A DNA stretch of 64,000 nt from Erythrobacter tepidarius (GTDB lineage: Bacteria > Pseudomonadota > Alphaproteobacteria > Sphingomonadales > Sphingomonadaceae), in the NCBI RefSeq assembly GCF_002155695.1, contig NZ_MUYJ01000006.1:62001-126000 (forward strand), read 5' to 3'. The notes under the pieces are model-generated. The model was not told where the DNA came from. It was given only the letters and a program-made list of their open reading frames with translations, and searched no databases. The translations under genes and the position numbers were made by a program. Positions 55,320 through 64,000 of this stretch are shown in pieces (positions within the stretch are counted from its first letter, which is position 1; each line of letters opens with the position of its first letter).

Positions 55320-56261
55320 CTATCCCTCGCGCCTCCCGCGCAGCAGGCTTGCCGCATCGCCGTGCCCGTTGGGATCGAGCAGCCCGGTAGAGAGCGAGTT
55401 ACCCCGCAACTGGGTCGGTGTGCGCCCGGTATAGCGCCGAATATCGTGGATCAGATGCGCCTGATCGAAGAAGCTTGCCAGCATTTCGTCGCGCAAGCCA
55501 TCGGGCAGCGCCGGGTTGGCGAGCACCATCGCCGCGCGGATCGCCCGGAAGCGCTTGAGCACCTGCGCCGGTGGCACTCCGAAATAGCGGCGCGAGAGGC
55601 GTTGCAGCTGGCGCGGCGAAATGTCGACCATGGCATGGAGTTCTTCCAGCGAGGGATCGAACCCGCTGCCGAGCCAGCGCATGATCACCTCGATCACCGC
55701 GACATGCTCCGGGCGCAACCGGTAGCGGGGTACCGACAATATGGCCGCAAGCTCGGCACACAGATCGCGCACCGTCCTGCGACCGGCAGCGCAATCGGCG
55801 GCCATGGCTTCGAGCTTCCTGATATCGGCAACCGAAAGGACGGTGTCGGCCGGCAGCAGCCGATCATGCACGATGTCGGCCGGGAGATTGGCGATCGCTT
55901 GCCAGCCGGCCTGGGTCAGCGAGGCGCCGACGAGCAACGCCGGCCCTTCCAGAACACAAGGCGCGATGCCGAGCTGCGGGGCATTGATGGCCACGCGGCC
56001 GGCTGCCACGGGTGCATCATCGGGCCGGTCGAAGATCAGTCGCCCGCGGATCATCACCACCAGCTGCGCCGAATAGGCCGGTACGATCTCCTCGATCCGG
56101 GCATCCTGCGTCTCGATCACATAGAAGGTGTTGACCGGCGCGGCTGCCTCTGGCGGGGGCGCGATGATCTCAAGCTCGAACTGCAACTGTGCCCTGCCCG
56201 CTTGCGCGGCCCCCCTGCCATGCGGCGCGATACCTAGTTCTTGAGGCGGGCAGCGATCCAC
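55320..56261 (-). CDS. AraC-family transcriptional regulator
   Basis: The 313-residue protein has a C-terminal AraC/HTH_18 domain (about 195-300): the first HTH (PSLEELHAMVDISPRQLQRLSRRYFG), then VLKRFRAIRAAMVLA, and second-HTH SFFDQAHLIHDIRRYTGRTPTQ. The N-terminal 170 residues resemble a sensory cupin-like region with no known ligand. It ends directly at the suf regulator promoter. The start could be TTG further in; the ATG used overlaps the DUF885 gene by 28 nt. Confidence 0.85.
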   Translation of the reverse strand: MDRCPPQELGIAPHGRGAAQAGRAQLQFELEIIAPPPEAAAPVNTFYVIETQDARIEEIVPAYSAQLVVMIRGRLIFDRPDDAPVAAGRVAINAPQLGIAPCVLEGPALLVGASLTQAGWQAIANLPADIVHDRLLPADTVLSVADIRKLEAMAADCAAGRRTVRDLCAELAAILSVPRYRLRPEHVAVIEVIMRWLGSGFDPSLEELHAMVDISPRQLQRLSRRYFGVPPAQVLKRFRAIRAAMVLANPALPDGLRDEMLASFFDQAHLIHDIRRYTGRTPTQLRGNSLSTGLLDPNGHGDAASLLRGRREG

Positions 56262-58054
56262 TGCCCGACATTCTCCTCCATGATCGACAGCGATACCGGC
56301 CCGCTTGTCAGGATCACATCGTGAAATTCGCGTATGTCGAATTTCGTTCCCAGTTCGGCCCGCGCCTTGTCACGCAGCTCCATGATCTTGAGCTTGCCGA
56401 TCATGTAAGCCGTCGCCTGTCCGGGATAGACGATATAGCGCTCGACAGCCTTTTCGATATCTCCCTGCGGATTGGGCGTGTTCTCGGCGAGCCAGGCGAT
56501 CGCCTGCGCGCGGCTCCAGCGCTTGTGATGGATGCCGGTGTCAACCACCAGTCGCCCGGCCCGCCACAGTTCCATCGCGAGCCGTCCGAAATCGGAGTAG
56601 GGATCGGTGTAGAAGCCCATGTCCTTGCCCAGTTCCTCGGAATAGAGGCCCCAGCCTTCCGAATAGGCCGTCACCCCGCCGAAGCGGCGGAAAGCGGGCA
56701 GATCGCCGAGCGCGCCCTGGATCGAGCGTTGCAAATGATGCCCGGGCAGGCCTTCATGATAGGCCAGCGCCTCAAGCTCATTTCTGCTCATGTCATTGAG
56801 ATTGTAGAGGTTGACATAATAGGTGCCAGGGCGCGAACCATCGGGCGCGGGGCTCTGGTAGAAAGCCTTGCCGGCGCTCTTCTCGCGGAAGGCTTCGACC
56901 GGCTTGATCACCAGCGGGTCCTTGGGAAGCGTGTTGAAGAATTCGGACAGCTTGGCCGTCATCCGCGCCAGATGGCCTTCGGCCTCGGCGAGATAGGCCT
57001 CGCGGCTGGTGTGGAAGAAACGCGGATCGGTGCGGGTGTATCGGAAGAATTCCTGCAAAGTGTCGGTAAAGCCCACCTTGGCCATGATCGCGCGCATCTC
57101 GCCATGGATGCGGGCAGTTTCCTTGAGGCCGAGCGCGTGGATCTCGTCGGCGGTGAGATCGGTGGTGGTATAGCTCTTGAGCAGCGCGGCGTAGTATTTG
57201 TCGCCCCCGGCAAAGCGCCAGATGCCATCCTCGGTGGACGCGAGCTGCTGCTGGCGCTGCATTTCGGCAAGTAGCCGCGCATAGGCGGGGGCAGCCGATG
57301 CCTGCCATGCCGCAGCCGCCCGCGTCGCGAGCACGGCCTTGTCCTCATCGGCGATGTCGAGCGCGGCGAGCTTCTTGGCCAAGTCCTCCAGCACGGCGTT
57401 GGTCTTGCTGGCATCCAGCAGGTTCGCGATATCCGAGATGACGTAGGGATAGACCCATTTGGGCGGCATCACCCCCTTCTCCGCTTGGGCGCGCGACTGC
57501 GCGGTGAGCGCGTCGAGCAACGGGCCGAGCCCGGCGATCCGCGACACATAGGCTTCGGCATCGGCCGCGCTCGCAACCCGGTGGATGTTGATGAGGAAGG
57601 CGGGCAGATCGCTCTGCGCACCGTTCATCTGGTCGAAGATATAGCCGTAGTCGCGGTAGGGGCGCAGGCTCGCGCTGCGCGCGGCCAGCTGTTCGAACAG
57701 GCGGTAGGACAGCGCCTGCTGCGGCGCGAGCGAGGCCGGATCATAGCGCGCCCGCATCGTCGCCAGCGTCGCGTCGAGCAGGGCGTCGGCCCGGGCTTCG
57801 GCCTCGGCGGAAGGGTCGTTCCACTTACCGTAATCCGCATCGCGGATGCCGCGATAGGCCTTGCCTTCGGGCGACTGGGCAAGGCTGGCGGCATCATAGG
57901 CGGCGAAAAGTTCGTCAATGCCAGCCTCGGGCGCAAGATCGAGGACGGCCGGGGCCGGCGCAGGAGCCGCCGGCTGGGCGGCGAGCGGCACGCACCACGC
58001 GCTCGCCACTGCCAGCACGGATATTGGTTTGGCAAGCAAGCGGATGGATTTCAT
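56234..58054 (-). CDS. DUF885 family secreted metallopeptidase-like protein
   Basis: This 606-residue protein has a signal peptide (1-27, PLAAQ). The family's HEGLPGHH motif lies around residue 433, the zinc-binding HExxGHH-like site. AYSEGWGLYSEELG and PGQATAYMIGKLKIMELR are further conserved blocks. DUF885 members are M32-related peptidases of unclear substrate. The ATG at 58054 follows AGGGAA at good spacing; an ATG seven codons upstream lacks this. No promoter was recognised. Confidence 0.88.
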   Translation of the reverse strand: MKSIRLLAKPISVLAVASAWCVPLAAQPAAPAPAPAVLDLAPEAGIDELFAAYDAASLAQSPEGKAYRGIRDADYGKWNDPSAEAEARADALLDATLATMRARYDPASLAPQQALSYRLFEQLAARSASLRPYRDYGYIFDQMNGAQSDLPAFLINIHRVASAADAEAYVSRIAGLGPLLDALTAQSRAQAEKGVMPPKWVYPYVISDIANLLDASKTNAVLEDLAKKLAALDIADEDKAVLATRAAAAWQASAAPAYARLLAEMQRQQQLASTEDGIWRFAGGDKYYAALLKSYTTTDLTADEIHALGLKETARIHGEMRAIMAKVGFTDTLQEFFRYTRTDPRFFHTSREAYLAEAEGHLARMTAKLSEFFNTLPKDPLVIKPVEAFREKSAGKAFYQSPAPDGSRPGTYYVNLYNLNDMSRNELEALAYHEGLPGHHLQRSIQGALGDLPAFRRFGGVTAYSEGWGLYSEELGKDMGFYTDPYSDFGRLAMELWRAGRLVVDTGIHHKRWSRAQAIAWLAENTPNPQGDIEKAVERYIVYPGQATAYMIGKLKIMELRDKARAELGTKFDIREFHDVILTSGPVSLSIMEENVGQWIAARLKN

Positions 58055-58159
58055 GATATTTCCCTGATTGCTCATGCATTGGCGACAGCCCTGAGGAAAG
58101 GGTTTAGCCCTGCCCGTGGCGGTCTGACAACTGCCGCAAGGGGGAGGAGGGATCGGGGC

Positions 58160-58196
58160 AAAAAAGGGGCGGCGATCCGAAACCGAACCGCCGCCC
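58160..58196 (-). terminator. Rho-independent terminator, minus strand
   Basis: The stem GGGCGGCG/CGCCGCCC (58067-independent of any gene; plus-strand 58167-58174 and 58189-58196) is followed on the minus strand by six T (58160-58165). Confidence 0.8.
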
Positions 58197-58262
58197 ATCT
58201 GAGTTGAGGAACTCTTAGCATTGCTGCTCCGAGCCCTTCGGGTCGCACGCCATCCTATAAAG
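58160..58262 (-). ncRNA. Candidate structured small RNA
   Basis: On the minus strand this stretch folds into four consecutive hairpins: GACCC-GAA-GGG near 58231-58245, AGCA-GCAA-TGCT (58217-58228, GNRA-type loop), GAGTT-CCTC-AACTC (58201-58214, CCTC loop complementary to a Shine-Dalgarno core) and a strong terminator. No minus-strand coding gene lies upstream to need that terminator. The 5' end near 58262 is a guess. Confidence 0.4.
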
Positions 58263-58420
58263 AGCGAATCGCCCAATGGATTGTATGCAAGCGACATGCC
58301 CAATCCCCGCGCAGGCCAAGCGATCAAGTGCTTGGAAGATATGGCTGATCGACCGCCAGCAAAGGTTTGCAAGGGAGCGATGCTCGACAGCGCCGCCCGC
58401 CTGCCATAGGCGCTGGTGAC

Positions 58421-59458
58421 ATGATCTTCCGCCTGCTCAAGCCCGCCCTGTTCGCGCTCGATTCGGAGACCGGACACCGTCTTGCCCTCACAGCGCTCAA
58501 GGCCCTGCCCCTGCGCGGTCCGAGGCCGCAGCCCGCATCGCTGGCGATCCGCGTGGCCGGGCTCGATTTTCCCAATCCGGTCGGCGTGGCGGCGGGCTTC
58601 GACAAGGATGCCGAGGTGGCCGACGCGCTGCTCGGCCTCGGCTTCGGCTTTGCCGAGGTCGGCTCGATCACTCCGCTGCCGCAAGCGGGCAATCCCAGGC
58701 CGCGCCTGTTCCGGCTGATCGAGGACGAGGCGGTGATCAACCGCATGGGGTTCAACAACAGCGGGAGCGAGGCGGCGCTGGCGCGGCTGCGGGCGCGCGC
58801 CGGGCGGCCGGGCATCGTCGGGGCCAATATCGGGGCGAACAAGGATTCGGCCGATCGCATCGCCGATTATGCGGTGATGGCGCGGCTGATGGCGCCGGTG
58901 GCAAGCTATCTGTGCGTCAACATTTCCAGCCCCAACACTCCGGGCCTGCGCGCGCTGCAGGACGAAAGCGCCTTGACCGGCTTGCTCGATGCGGTGATCG
59001 CCGCCCGCGACGCAACCGGAAGCGCCGCTCCGATCTTCCTCAAGGTTGCCCCCGATCTTGCACCTGCCGACATCGACGCGATCGCCCGCATTGCGCTGGA
59101 CAAGGGCCTGGGCGCGCTGGTGGTTGCCAATACCACGATTACCCGCCCCGCCTTGCGTTCGCGCCATGCGGGGGAGACCGGGGGGCTTTCGGGCGCGCCC
59201 TTGCGCGCGCTGGCCACCCAGCGCCTGCGTGACTTCCGCAAGGCGACCGGCGGCGGGATTCCCCTGATCGGCGTGGGCGGGATCGCCAGCGCCGAGCACG
59301 CTTGGGAGCGCATCCGCGCGGGCGCGAGCCTCGTCCAGCTCTACTCGGCGATGGTCTATGAAGGGCCGGGCCTCGGAGCGCGGATCGTCAAGGGGATCGA
59401 GGCGCTGATGCAGCGTGACGGCTTCGCCAGCATTGCCGAAGCGGTGGGAAGCGGATAG
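58421..59458 (+). CDS. pyrD: Dihydroorotate dehydrogenase, quinone-dependent (class 2)
   Basis: The 345-residue FMN enzyme oxidises dihydroorotate with membrane quinone in pyrimidine synthesis. The N-terminal segment MIFRLLKPALFALDSETGHRLAL is the class-2 membrane-association helix. GVAAGFDKDAEV, GSITPLPQAGNPRPRLFRL, INRMGFNN, VNISSPNTPGLR and IGVGGIASAEHAW are standard motifs. The ATG was chosen because it gives this N-terminus; an earlier ATG would add 18 residues. Confidence 0.96.
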   Translation: MIFRLLKPALFALDSETGHRLALTALKALPLRGPRPQPASLAIRVAGLDFPNPVGVAAGFDKDAEVADALLGLGFGFAEVGSITPLPQAGNPRPRLFRLIEDEAVINRMGFNNSGSEAALARLRARAGRPGIVGANIGANKDSADRIADYAVMARLMAPVASYLCVNISSPNTPGLRALQDESALTGLLDAVIAARDATGSAAPIFLKVAPDLAPADIDAIARIALDKGLGALVVANTTITRPALRSRHAGETGGLSGAPLRALATQRLRDFRKATGGGIPLIGVGGIASAEHAWERIRAGASLVQLYSAMVYEGPGLGARIVKGIEALMQRDGFASIAEAVGSG

Positions 59459-59469
59459 CACGCCGGCCC

Positions 59470-61188
59470 ATGCGCATCTTCCCTGCCCTGATCGCCTCGC
59501 TGGCGCTGACCCTTTCGGGCTGCGCGACCAGTCAGACCCTTTCGCGCGTCGAACCGGCTCCGGCGGCTGCGGTTGGCGCCGTCAGCAGCGCCGATCCGCG
59601 CGCGAGCGCAGCAGGCGAGGCGATTCTCGCGGCGGGCGGCTCGGCCACCGATGCCGCCATTGCCGTGATGCTGGCGCTGACCGTGGTCGAACCGCAAAGC
59701 TCCGGAATCGGCGGCGGCGGGTTCATGCTGCGCGCAGACGGCACGACGGGCGCACTGGTCAGCTATGACGGGCGCGAGACGGCCCCGGCGGCCGCCACGC
59801 CGAACCGCTTCCTCGACGAGAGCGGCACGGTGCTCCCGCGCGAGCCGCGCGTCTATTCGGGCCTCAGCGTCGGGGTCCCGGGCAATATCGCGCTGGCCGC
59901 CAAGGCCCATGCCGAGCACGGCACGCTGCCTTGGGCCAAGCTGTTCGAGCCCGCCATTGCGCTCGCCGAAGATGGCTTCGTGATGAACCGGCGGCTGTAT
60001 GATTCGCTCGCAGGCAACAAGGGGCGCGCCGACAAGTCCGACACCGCGCGCACGGTGTTCTTCGGCGCGGATGGGGAACCCTTGCCGGTGGGAACCACCA
60101 TCAGGAACCCGCAGCTCGCCCATACCCTCCGGGCGCTCGCGGCTGAAGGTCCGAAGGCGATGTATGGCGCCGCGCCCGCCGCCGCGCTCGCCGCCCATGT
60201 GGCAGCGCAGACCCCGCAGGACGGGCGCATGACTGCGGCCGATATTATTGCCTACCAGCCAAGGCAGCGCGATCCGGTCTGCATCCGTTATCGCATTTAC
60301 CGCGTGTGCGGCATGGGTCCACCATCCTCGGGCGGAATCGCCGTGGCGCAGATGCTCGGCCAGCTCGAGCGCTTCGATCTCGCCGCGCTCGGGCCAGACA
60401 GCCCGGTGTTCTGGCACTTGCTGATCGAGAGCCAGCGCCTCGCCTATGCCGACCGCGAACTTTATACGGGCGACGCCGATTTCGTCAGCGTGCCGGTGGC
60501 GGGGATGGTGGACAAGAACTACCTCGCCGCCCGCTCGGGCCTGATTTCGCCCGATACGAGCCTCGCCAAGGCCGAGCCGGGCGTGCCGCCCGGCGCTCCG
60601 CTGGCGCGCGGCGACGGGCCGGAGGAGCCGGAGCACGGCACCACCCATTTCGCGGTGGTGGACGCGGTCGGCAATGCCGTGAGCTACACCTCGACCATCG
60701 AGGGCGCCTTCGGATCGGGCCTGTTCTTCGGCGGCTTCTACCTCAACAACGAGCTGACCGACTTCACCCTCATCCCCGAGGCCGGCGGCAAGCCGGTGGC
60801 CAACCGGGTCGAAGGCGGCAAGCGTCCACGCTCGTCGATGGCACCGACCATCGTCTATGACCAGAACGGCAAGGTGATGCTGGTGATCGGCGCGGCCGGG
60901 GGGCCGACCATCCCGGTCACCGTCACTCGCGCGATCATCGGCGTGCTCGATTTCGGCCTCGGCGCGCAGGAGGCACTCGCGCTGCCCTTCGCCATGGCTT
61001 TCGGCGACGCGCTGCTGATCGAGGAAGGCACCGCGCTGGTGGCGATGAAGGCGGATCTGGAACGGCTCGGTCACAAGGCAATCCGCATCGCTCCGGCACC
61101 GATCAAGGCCAACGCGCTGGGTCGCGGCGCCGATGGGACCTGGCAAGTCGCCACCGAACCGCGGCTCGCCAGCCTGGTTACGCCCTGA
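59470..61188 (+). CDS. ggt: Gamma-glutamyltransferase lipoprotein
   Basis: The 572-residue Ntn-hydrolase has lipobox LTLSGC. The N-terminal domain has GGSATDAAIAVMLALTVVEPQSSGIGGGGFM. The self-processing site HGTTHFAVVDA carries nucleophile Thr near 391. GSGLFFGGFYLNNELTDF and PRSSMAPTIV follow. It hydrolyses or transfers gamma-glutamyl groups of glutathione in the periplasm. It lies 11 nt after pyrD. Confidence 0.93.
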   Translation: MRIFPALIASLALTLSGCATSQTLSRVEPAPAAAVGAVSSADPRASAAGEAILAAGGSATDAAIAVMLALTVVEPQSSGIGGGGFMLRADGTTGALVSYDGRETAPAAATPNRFLDESGTVLPREPRVYSGLSVGVPGNIALAAKAHAEHGTLPWAKLFEPAIALAEDGFVMNRRLYDSLAGNKGRADKSDTARTVFFGADGEPLPVGTTIRNPQLAHTLRALAAEGPKAMYGAAPAAALAAHVAAQTPQDGRMTAADIIAYQPRQRDPVCIRYRIYRVCGMGPPSSGGIAVAQMLGQLERFDLAALGPDSPVFWHLLIESQRLAYADRELYTGDADFVSVPVAGMVDKNYLAARSGLISPDTSLAKAEPGVPPGAPLARGDGPEEPEHGTTHFAVVDAVGNAVSYTSTIEGAFGSGLFFGGFYLNNELTDFTLIPEAGGKPVANRVEGGKRPRSSMAPTIVYDQNGKVMLVIGAAGGPTIPVTVTRAIIGVLDFGLGAQEALALPFAMAFGDALLIEEGTALVAMKADLERLGHKAIRIAPAPIKANALGRGADGTWQVATEPRLASLVTP

Positions 61189-61311
61189 TCCGGAGGCGGG
61201 GAACAGGTGCTCCCCGCTTGCCGCTACGGCACTGAGCCTCTAATCAAGCCCGATACGGGGTCGCACCTCAACCCCGCAAGACATGCTCGAAGGGATCAGG
61301 AGCCTTTGCCA

Positions 61312-63195
61312 GTGCATTCCCCCAGCCTGCCGCACGCCGGCCGCGCCGTGGTCAATCCGGCGGATGATCCGCTGCTGCAGGACATCGATGGCGCGCAGAA
61401 CCTTGTCGAACTGTTCCTGAAGCGCGCCGATGCCAAGGGCGATGCGCCCTTTCTCGGCCACAAGACCGGCGGGCAATGGGTGACGCAAAGCTGGCGCTCC
61501 GCGGCCGAGCAGGTGTGCCTGCTGGCCGAATCGCTGCGCCGGATGGGGCTGCAAGCGGGCGACCGGGTCGCGCTGATCAGCGAAAACCGCCCCGAATGGT
61601 GCATCGCCGACCTCGCCATCATGGCCGCAGGCTGCATCACCGTGCCGACCTACACCACCAACACCCGCCGCGATCATGCGCACATCCTCGACAATTCGGG
61701 CGCGCGCGCGGTGTTCGTCTCGACCGAGAAGCTGCTGGTGCCCGTGGTCGGCGCGATCGGGCAGACCGGCATGGTCGAGCACGTGATCGGATTCGACGAT
61801 CTCAAGCGCCAGCAATCGGGCAGCTTCGAATATCACGACTGGCGCGCGCTGATCACCGGCGATGCCGCGGCCGCGCGCGCGGCGGTGGACGCGCGGATCG
61901 CGCGCATCGATCGCGCGCAAACCGCCTGTCTGATCTACACCAGCGGCACGGGCGGCGCGCCGCGCGGGGTGATGCAGCATCACGGCGCGATCCTGTGCAA
62001 CGTTGCCGGCGCGGCGGACATTCTGGTGAGCGATTTCGGGATCACCGACGAGCGCTTCCTGTCCTTCCTGCCCCTCAGCCACGCCTATGAGCACACCGGC
62101 GGGCAATTCCTCCCGATCGGGGTGGGCGCAGAGATCTTCTATTCCGAAGGGCTGGAAAAGCTCGCCTCGAATATCGAGGAGACCCGCCCCACCATCATGG
62201 TCGTCGTCCCGCGCCTGTTCGAGGTGCTGCGCACCCGCATCATGAAACAGGTCGAAAAGCAGGGCAAAATCGCCAATTTCATGATGGATGCGGCGCTCAA
62301 GATTTCCGAGCACACCAAGGAAGGCAAGAAGCGCCTGCGCGACAGGCCGCTGGATTTCCTCGTCGAAAAGACCCTGCGCCCCAAGATCCGCCAGAAATTT
62401 GGCGGGCGGATCAAGGCGATGGTCTCCGGCGGCGCGCCGCTCAATCCAGACGTCGGCAATTTCTTCGACGCGATGGGGCTGACGATGCTCCAGGGCTACG
62501 GCCAGACCGAGGCCGGCCCGGTGATCAGCTGCAACCGCCCGAAGGTGGGCCTCAGGATGGACACGGTCGGCCCGCCGATGCGCGGGGTCGAGGTCAAGAT
62601 CGCGGAAGATGGCGAAATCCTCGTGCGCGGCGAGCTGGTGATGCACGGCTATTGGCGCAACGAAGCCGAGACCGCACGCACGCTCCAGCATGATCCGGCC
62701 GACCCCGAGGGCGCGCCGTGGCTTCACACCGGCGACATCGGTCACCTCGATCACAAGGGCCGGATCGTCATCACCGACCGCAAGAAGGACATGATCGTCA
62801 ACGACAAGGGTGACAACATCGCCCCGCAGAAGGTGGAAGGGATGCTGACGCTCCAGCCTGAAATTGCGCAGGCGATGGTGAGCGGGGACAAGCGCCCCTA
62901 TGTGGTCGCCCTGATCGTGCCGGATGCCGAATGGGCGCTCGAATGGGCGCGCGCCAATGGCGAGAAGTTCGATCTCAAGGCGCTGCAGGACTTGCCCGCC
63001 TTCAGGAACGCGGTGCGCGCCGCGATCGATCGCACCAATGCCGATCTCTCGGTGATCGAAAAGGTCCGCCAGTTCGCCTTCGCAGACGAGGCCTTCACCA
63101 TCGAGAACGAGGAAATGACGCCGTCGATGAAAATCAGGCGGCACAAGATCCGCGAGCGCTACAATCAGCGAATCGACGCTCTCTATCGGGCCTAG
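61312..63195 (+). CDS. Long-chain fatty-acid-CoA ligase (AMP-dependent synthetase)
   Basis: The 627-residue adenylate-forming enzyme has P-loop CLIYTSGTGGAPRGVMQHH; the family consensus is TSGTTGxPKG, so T and K are replaced by G and R. Further motifs are FLPLSHAYEHTGGQ, GYGQTEAGPVIS, WLHTGDIGHLDHKGRIVITDRKKDMIV and a C-terminal EMTPSMKIRR. It resembles FAA1-like long-chain acyl-CoA synthetases. The GTG start at 61312 has AGGAG 9 nt before it; a TTG at 61306 is too close. Confidence 0.9.
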   Translation: MHSPSLPHAGRAVVNPADDPLLQDIDGAQNLVELFLKRADAKGDAPFLGHKTGGQWVTQSWRSAAEQVCLLAESLRRMGLQAGDRVALISENRPEWCIADLAIMAAGCITVPTYTTNTRRDHAHILDNSGARAVFVSTEKLLVPVVGAIGQTGMVEHVIGFDDLKRQQSGSFEYHDWRALITGDAAAARAAVDARIARIDRAQTACLIYTSGTGGAPRGVMQHHGAILCNVAGAADILVSDFGITDERFLSFLPLSHAYEHTGGQFLPIGVGAEIFYSEGLEKLASNIEETRPTIMVVVPRLFEVLRTRIMKQVEKQGKIANFMMDAALKISEHTKEGKKRLRDRPLDFLVEKTLRPKIRQKFGGRIKAMVSGGAPLNPDVGNFFDAMGLTMLQGYGQTEAGPVISCNRPKVGLRMDTVGPPMRGVEVKIAEDGEILVRGELVMHGYWRNEAETARTLQHDPADPEGAPWLHTGDIGHLDHKGRIVITDRKKDMIVNDKGDNIAPQKVEGMLTLQPEIAQAMVSGDKRPYVVALIVPDAEWALEWARANGEKFDLKALQDLPAFRNAVRAAIDRTNADLSVIEKVRQFAFADEAFTIENEEMTPSMKIRRHKIRERYNQRIDALYRA

Positions 63196-63210
63196 AGCCC
63201 GCCCGCTCGA

Positions 63211-63729
63211 TCACGCCCCACTTGCTGCGGGGGTCGGCGGCTTGAGCTGGGCCAGTACCGTCCGGTTTTGCAACAGATTGCGGATTTGATCCGCAATCGA
63301 ACGCCCGTCATTGTTTGCAACTCTGAGCAATTCCCGACATTCCGCTTCGGTCCAAAGCCTGTCCGGTGTCACGTCGTAACGGTCGAGGGGCAGGTGGCGC
63401 GTCACTATGAACCGATTGCCGGCAACGTCATGCACGGTCATGATCGAAGCATGGGCAAGCAGATGGCGCAAGGGACGCAATGAGCGCCAACGTTCGATCC
63501 GCCTGAGCAAGGCCTGGCTTCTTCTGTCGCTGCTTCGGGCCAGGATGTCGCAAAGTTCTTGCAGGCGCGACAGCGGGCCTTTGTCGACCGGCAGATCAAG
63601 CGCGATGCACAATTGCCCGATGGCCCGCTCTGCTGTCGCAAAATGCGTCAGCACCCGGCCCAGCCAATCGAACGGTTCGATCGGCATCAGCGCGGTGGGG
63701 GCCGGGATGACGGGAAGCTGCGCGGACAC
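63211..63729 (-). CDS. Hypothetical protein (172 aa), RHLLAH motif
   Basis: The 172-residue protein has no signal or membrane segment. It is helical, with LGRVLTHFATAERAIGQLCIALDLP and RPLRHLLAHASI (R-x-x-RHLLAH). The latter is reminiscent of HEPN-type R/H sites but too weak for a call. I do not recognise a family. It converges with the acyl-CoA ligase gene. Confidence 0.6.
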   Translation of the reverse strand: MSAQLPVIPAPTALMPIEPFDWLGRVLTHFATAERAIGQLCIALDLPVDKGPLSRLQELCDILARSSDRRSQALLRRIERWRSLRPLRHLLAHASIMTVHDVAGNRFIVTRHLPLDRYDVTPDRLWTEAECRELLRVANNDGRSIADQIRNLLQNRTVLAQLKPPTPAASGA

Positions 63730-63771
63730 AAATCCTTCTTGGCGACAAGCCCTTAAGCTTTCGTCACCGGC

Positions 63772-64000
63772 TCACGCCGCCTCGAAATCATCGACATATT
63801 CAGGATAGAAACCCGGTTCGCGCTCCGACCAGCCTGCGGCGGTGGCGGCGGCTTCAGAGAGGCTCTGGAGCAGCATTTTGCGGCGCTCCGGGCGGATCGC
63901 GGGCAGGGCGCTCGCGGCGCAGAAAGCGGCCGGAAGATAGGGGCGCACCTTCGCGCCGAGCAGGCGTTCGTAGAGGAAGCGGAAGGCGGAGAAACTCGCC
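63772..64000 (-). CDS. C-terminal part of an unrecognised protein (cut by window edge)
   Basis: The last 75 residues of a protein read into the right edge. They include FSAFRFLYERLLGAKVRPYL and the tail GWSEREPGFYPEYVDDFEAA. Codon use fits the core genome. Too little is visible to name a family; the upstream part lies outside the window. Confidence 0.6.
   Translation of the reverse strand, partial: ASFSAFRFLYERLLGAKVRPYLPAAFCAASALPAIRPERRKMLLQSLSEAAATAAGWSEREPGFYPEYVDDFEAA

Larger units (their letters stand above)
58055..58420. other. Intergenic region with a candidate small RNA
   Basis: This 366-nt gap separates the divergent DUF885 and pyrD genes. Apart from the minus-strand candidate RNA (58160-58262) and its terminator, I see no coding gene or repeat. 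Confidence 0.5.

Noticed and set aside
56234..59461. A single 1075-codon minus-strand frame spanning DUF885 and pyrD
   Set aside because: Only the part from 58054 down matches a protein family; the upstream half is antisense to pyrD and is open because of high GC.
63211..63729. HEPN toxin from the RHLLAH motif
   Set aside because: The motif is too short and the rest of the protein does not resemble a known HEPN family.

Overview
The window looks like a chromosomal segment of a GC-rich alphaproteobacterium of the Sphingomonadales, probably Erythrobacteraceae (inference). The reasons are high GC, the gene order DUF3576-leuS-lptE-holA, an IscR-like-sufB-sufC-sufD-sufS-sufT-sufA operon, MmcB with a GTTC-N7-GTTC SOS box, and many alphaproteobacterial families (DUF2093, PAS_5-like, phytase-like esterase). 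No rRNA, CRISPR array, integrase or transposase was seen.

Positions 1 to about 14150 form a defence island abutting tRNA-Arg(CCG). It starts inside qatA and continues with qatB, qatC and qatD (QatABCD anti-phage system), each overlapping the next. After a short regulatory gap comes a tightly overlapping six-gene operon: HigA-like regulator, MmeI-type adenine methyltransferase with no visible nuclease motif, HEPN/Abi-like protein, SF2 helicase, GIY-YIG nuclease, and a RloC/PrrC-like ABC ATPase with a CxxC hook and a candidate anticodon-nuclease triad. I do not recognise this set as a named system; it is the best candidate here for a poorly described one. The island ends at an intact tRNA-Arg(CCG). 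Just beyond it lies a 44-nt 5' half of a second tRNA-Arg(CCG), which looks like an integration scar.

Positions 14150 to 37740 are core genome: SOS-regulated mmcB, a sterol desaturase-like protein, two M48-like proteases flanking a DsbA-like thioredoxin, a LytS/LytTR two-component pair, nadC, RNase T2, acetoacetyl-CoA reductase, an operon DUF3576-leuS-lptE-holA, a polyprenyl-phosphate sugar transferase, lptC-lptA, a ribonuclease D-like exonuclease, ung and an enoyl-CoA hydratase. At 37913-38725 an AT-richer Abi-like gene interrupts the core and looks recently acquired.

Positions 38700 to 64000 continue the core: tadA, rpmB, phytase-like esterase, DUF2093, xseA and purD (divergent, with overlapping start codons), a decayed PAP2 phosphatase, a small cytochrome c-like protein, a convergent intergenic region rich in inverted repeats, adenosine kinase, an EI24-like protein, the suf operon (Fe-S cluster assembly, with a DUF559 protein and a GNAT enzyme embedded), an AraC regulator, a DUF885 peptidase, a candidate small RNA, pyrD, gamma-glutamyltransferase, a long-chain acyl-CoA synthetase and two unrecognised genes at the right edge.
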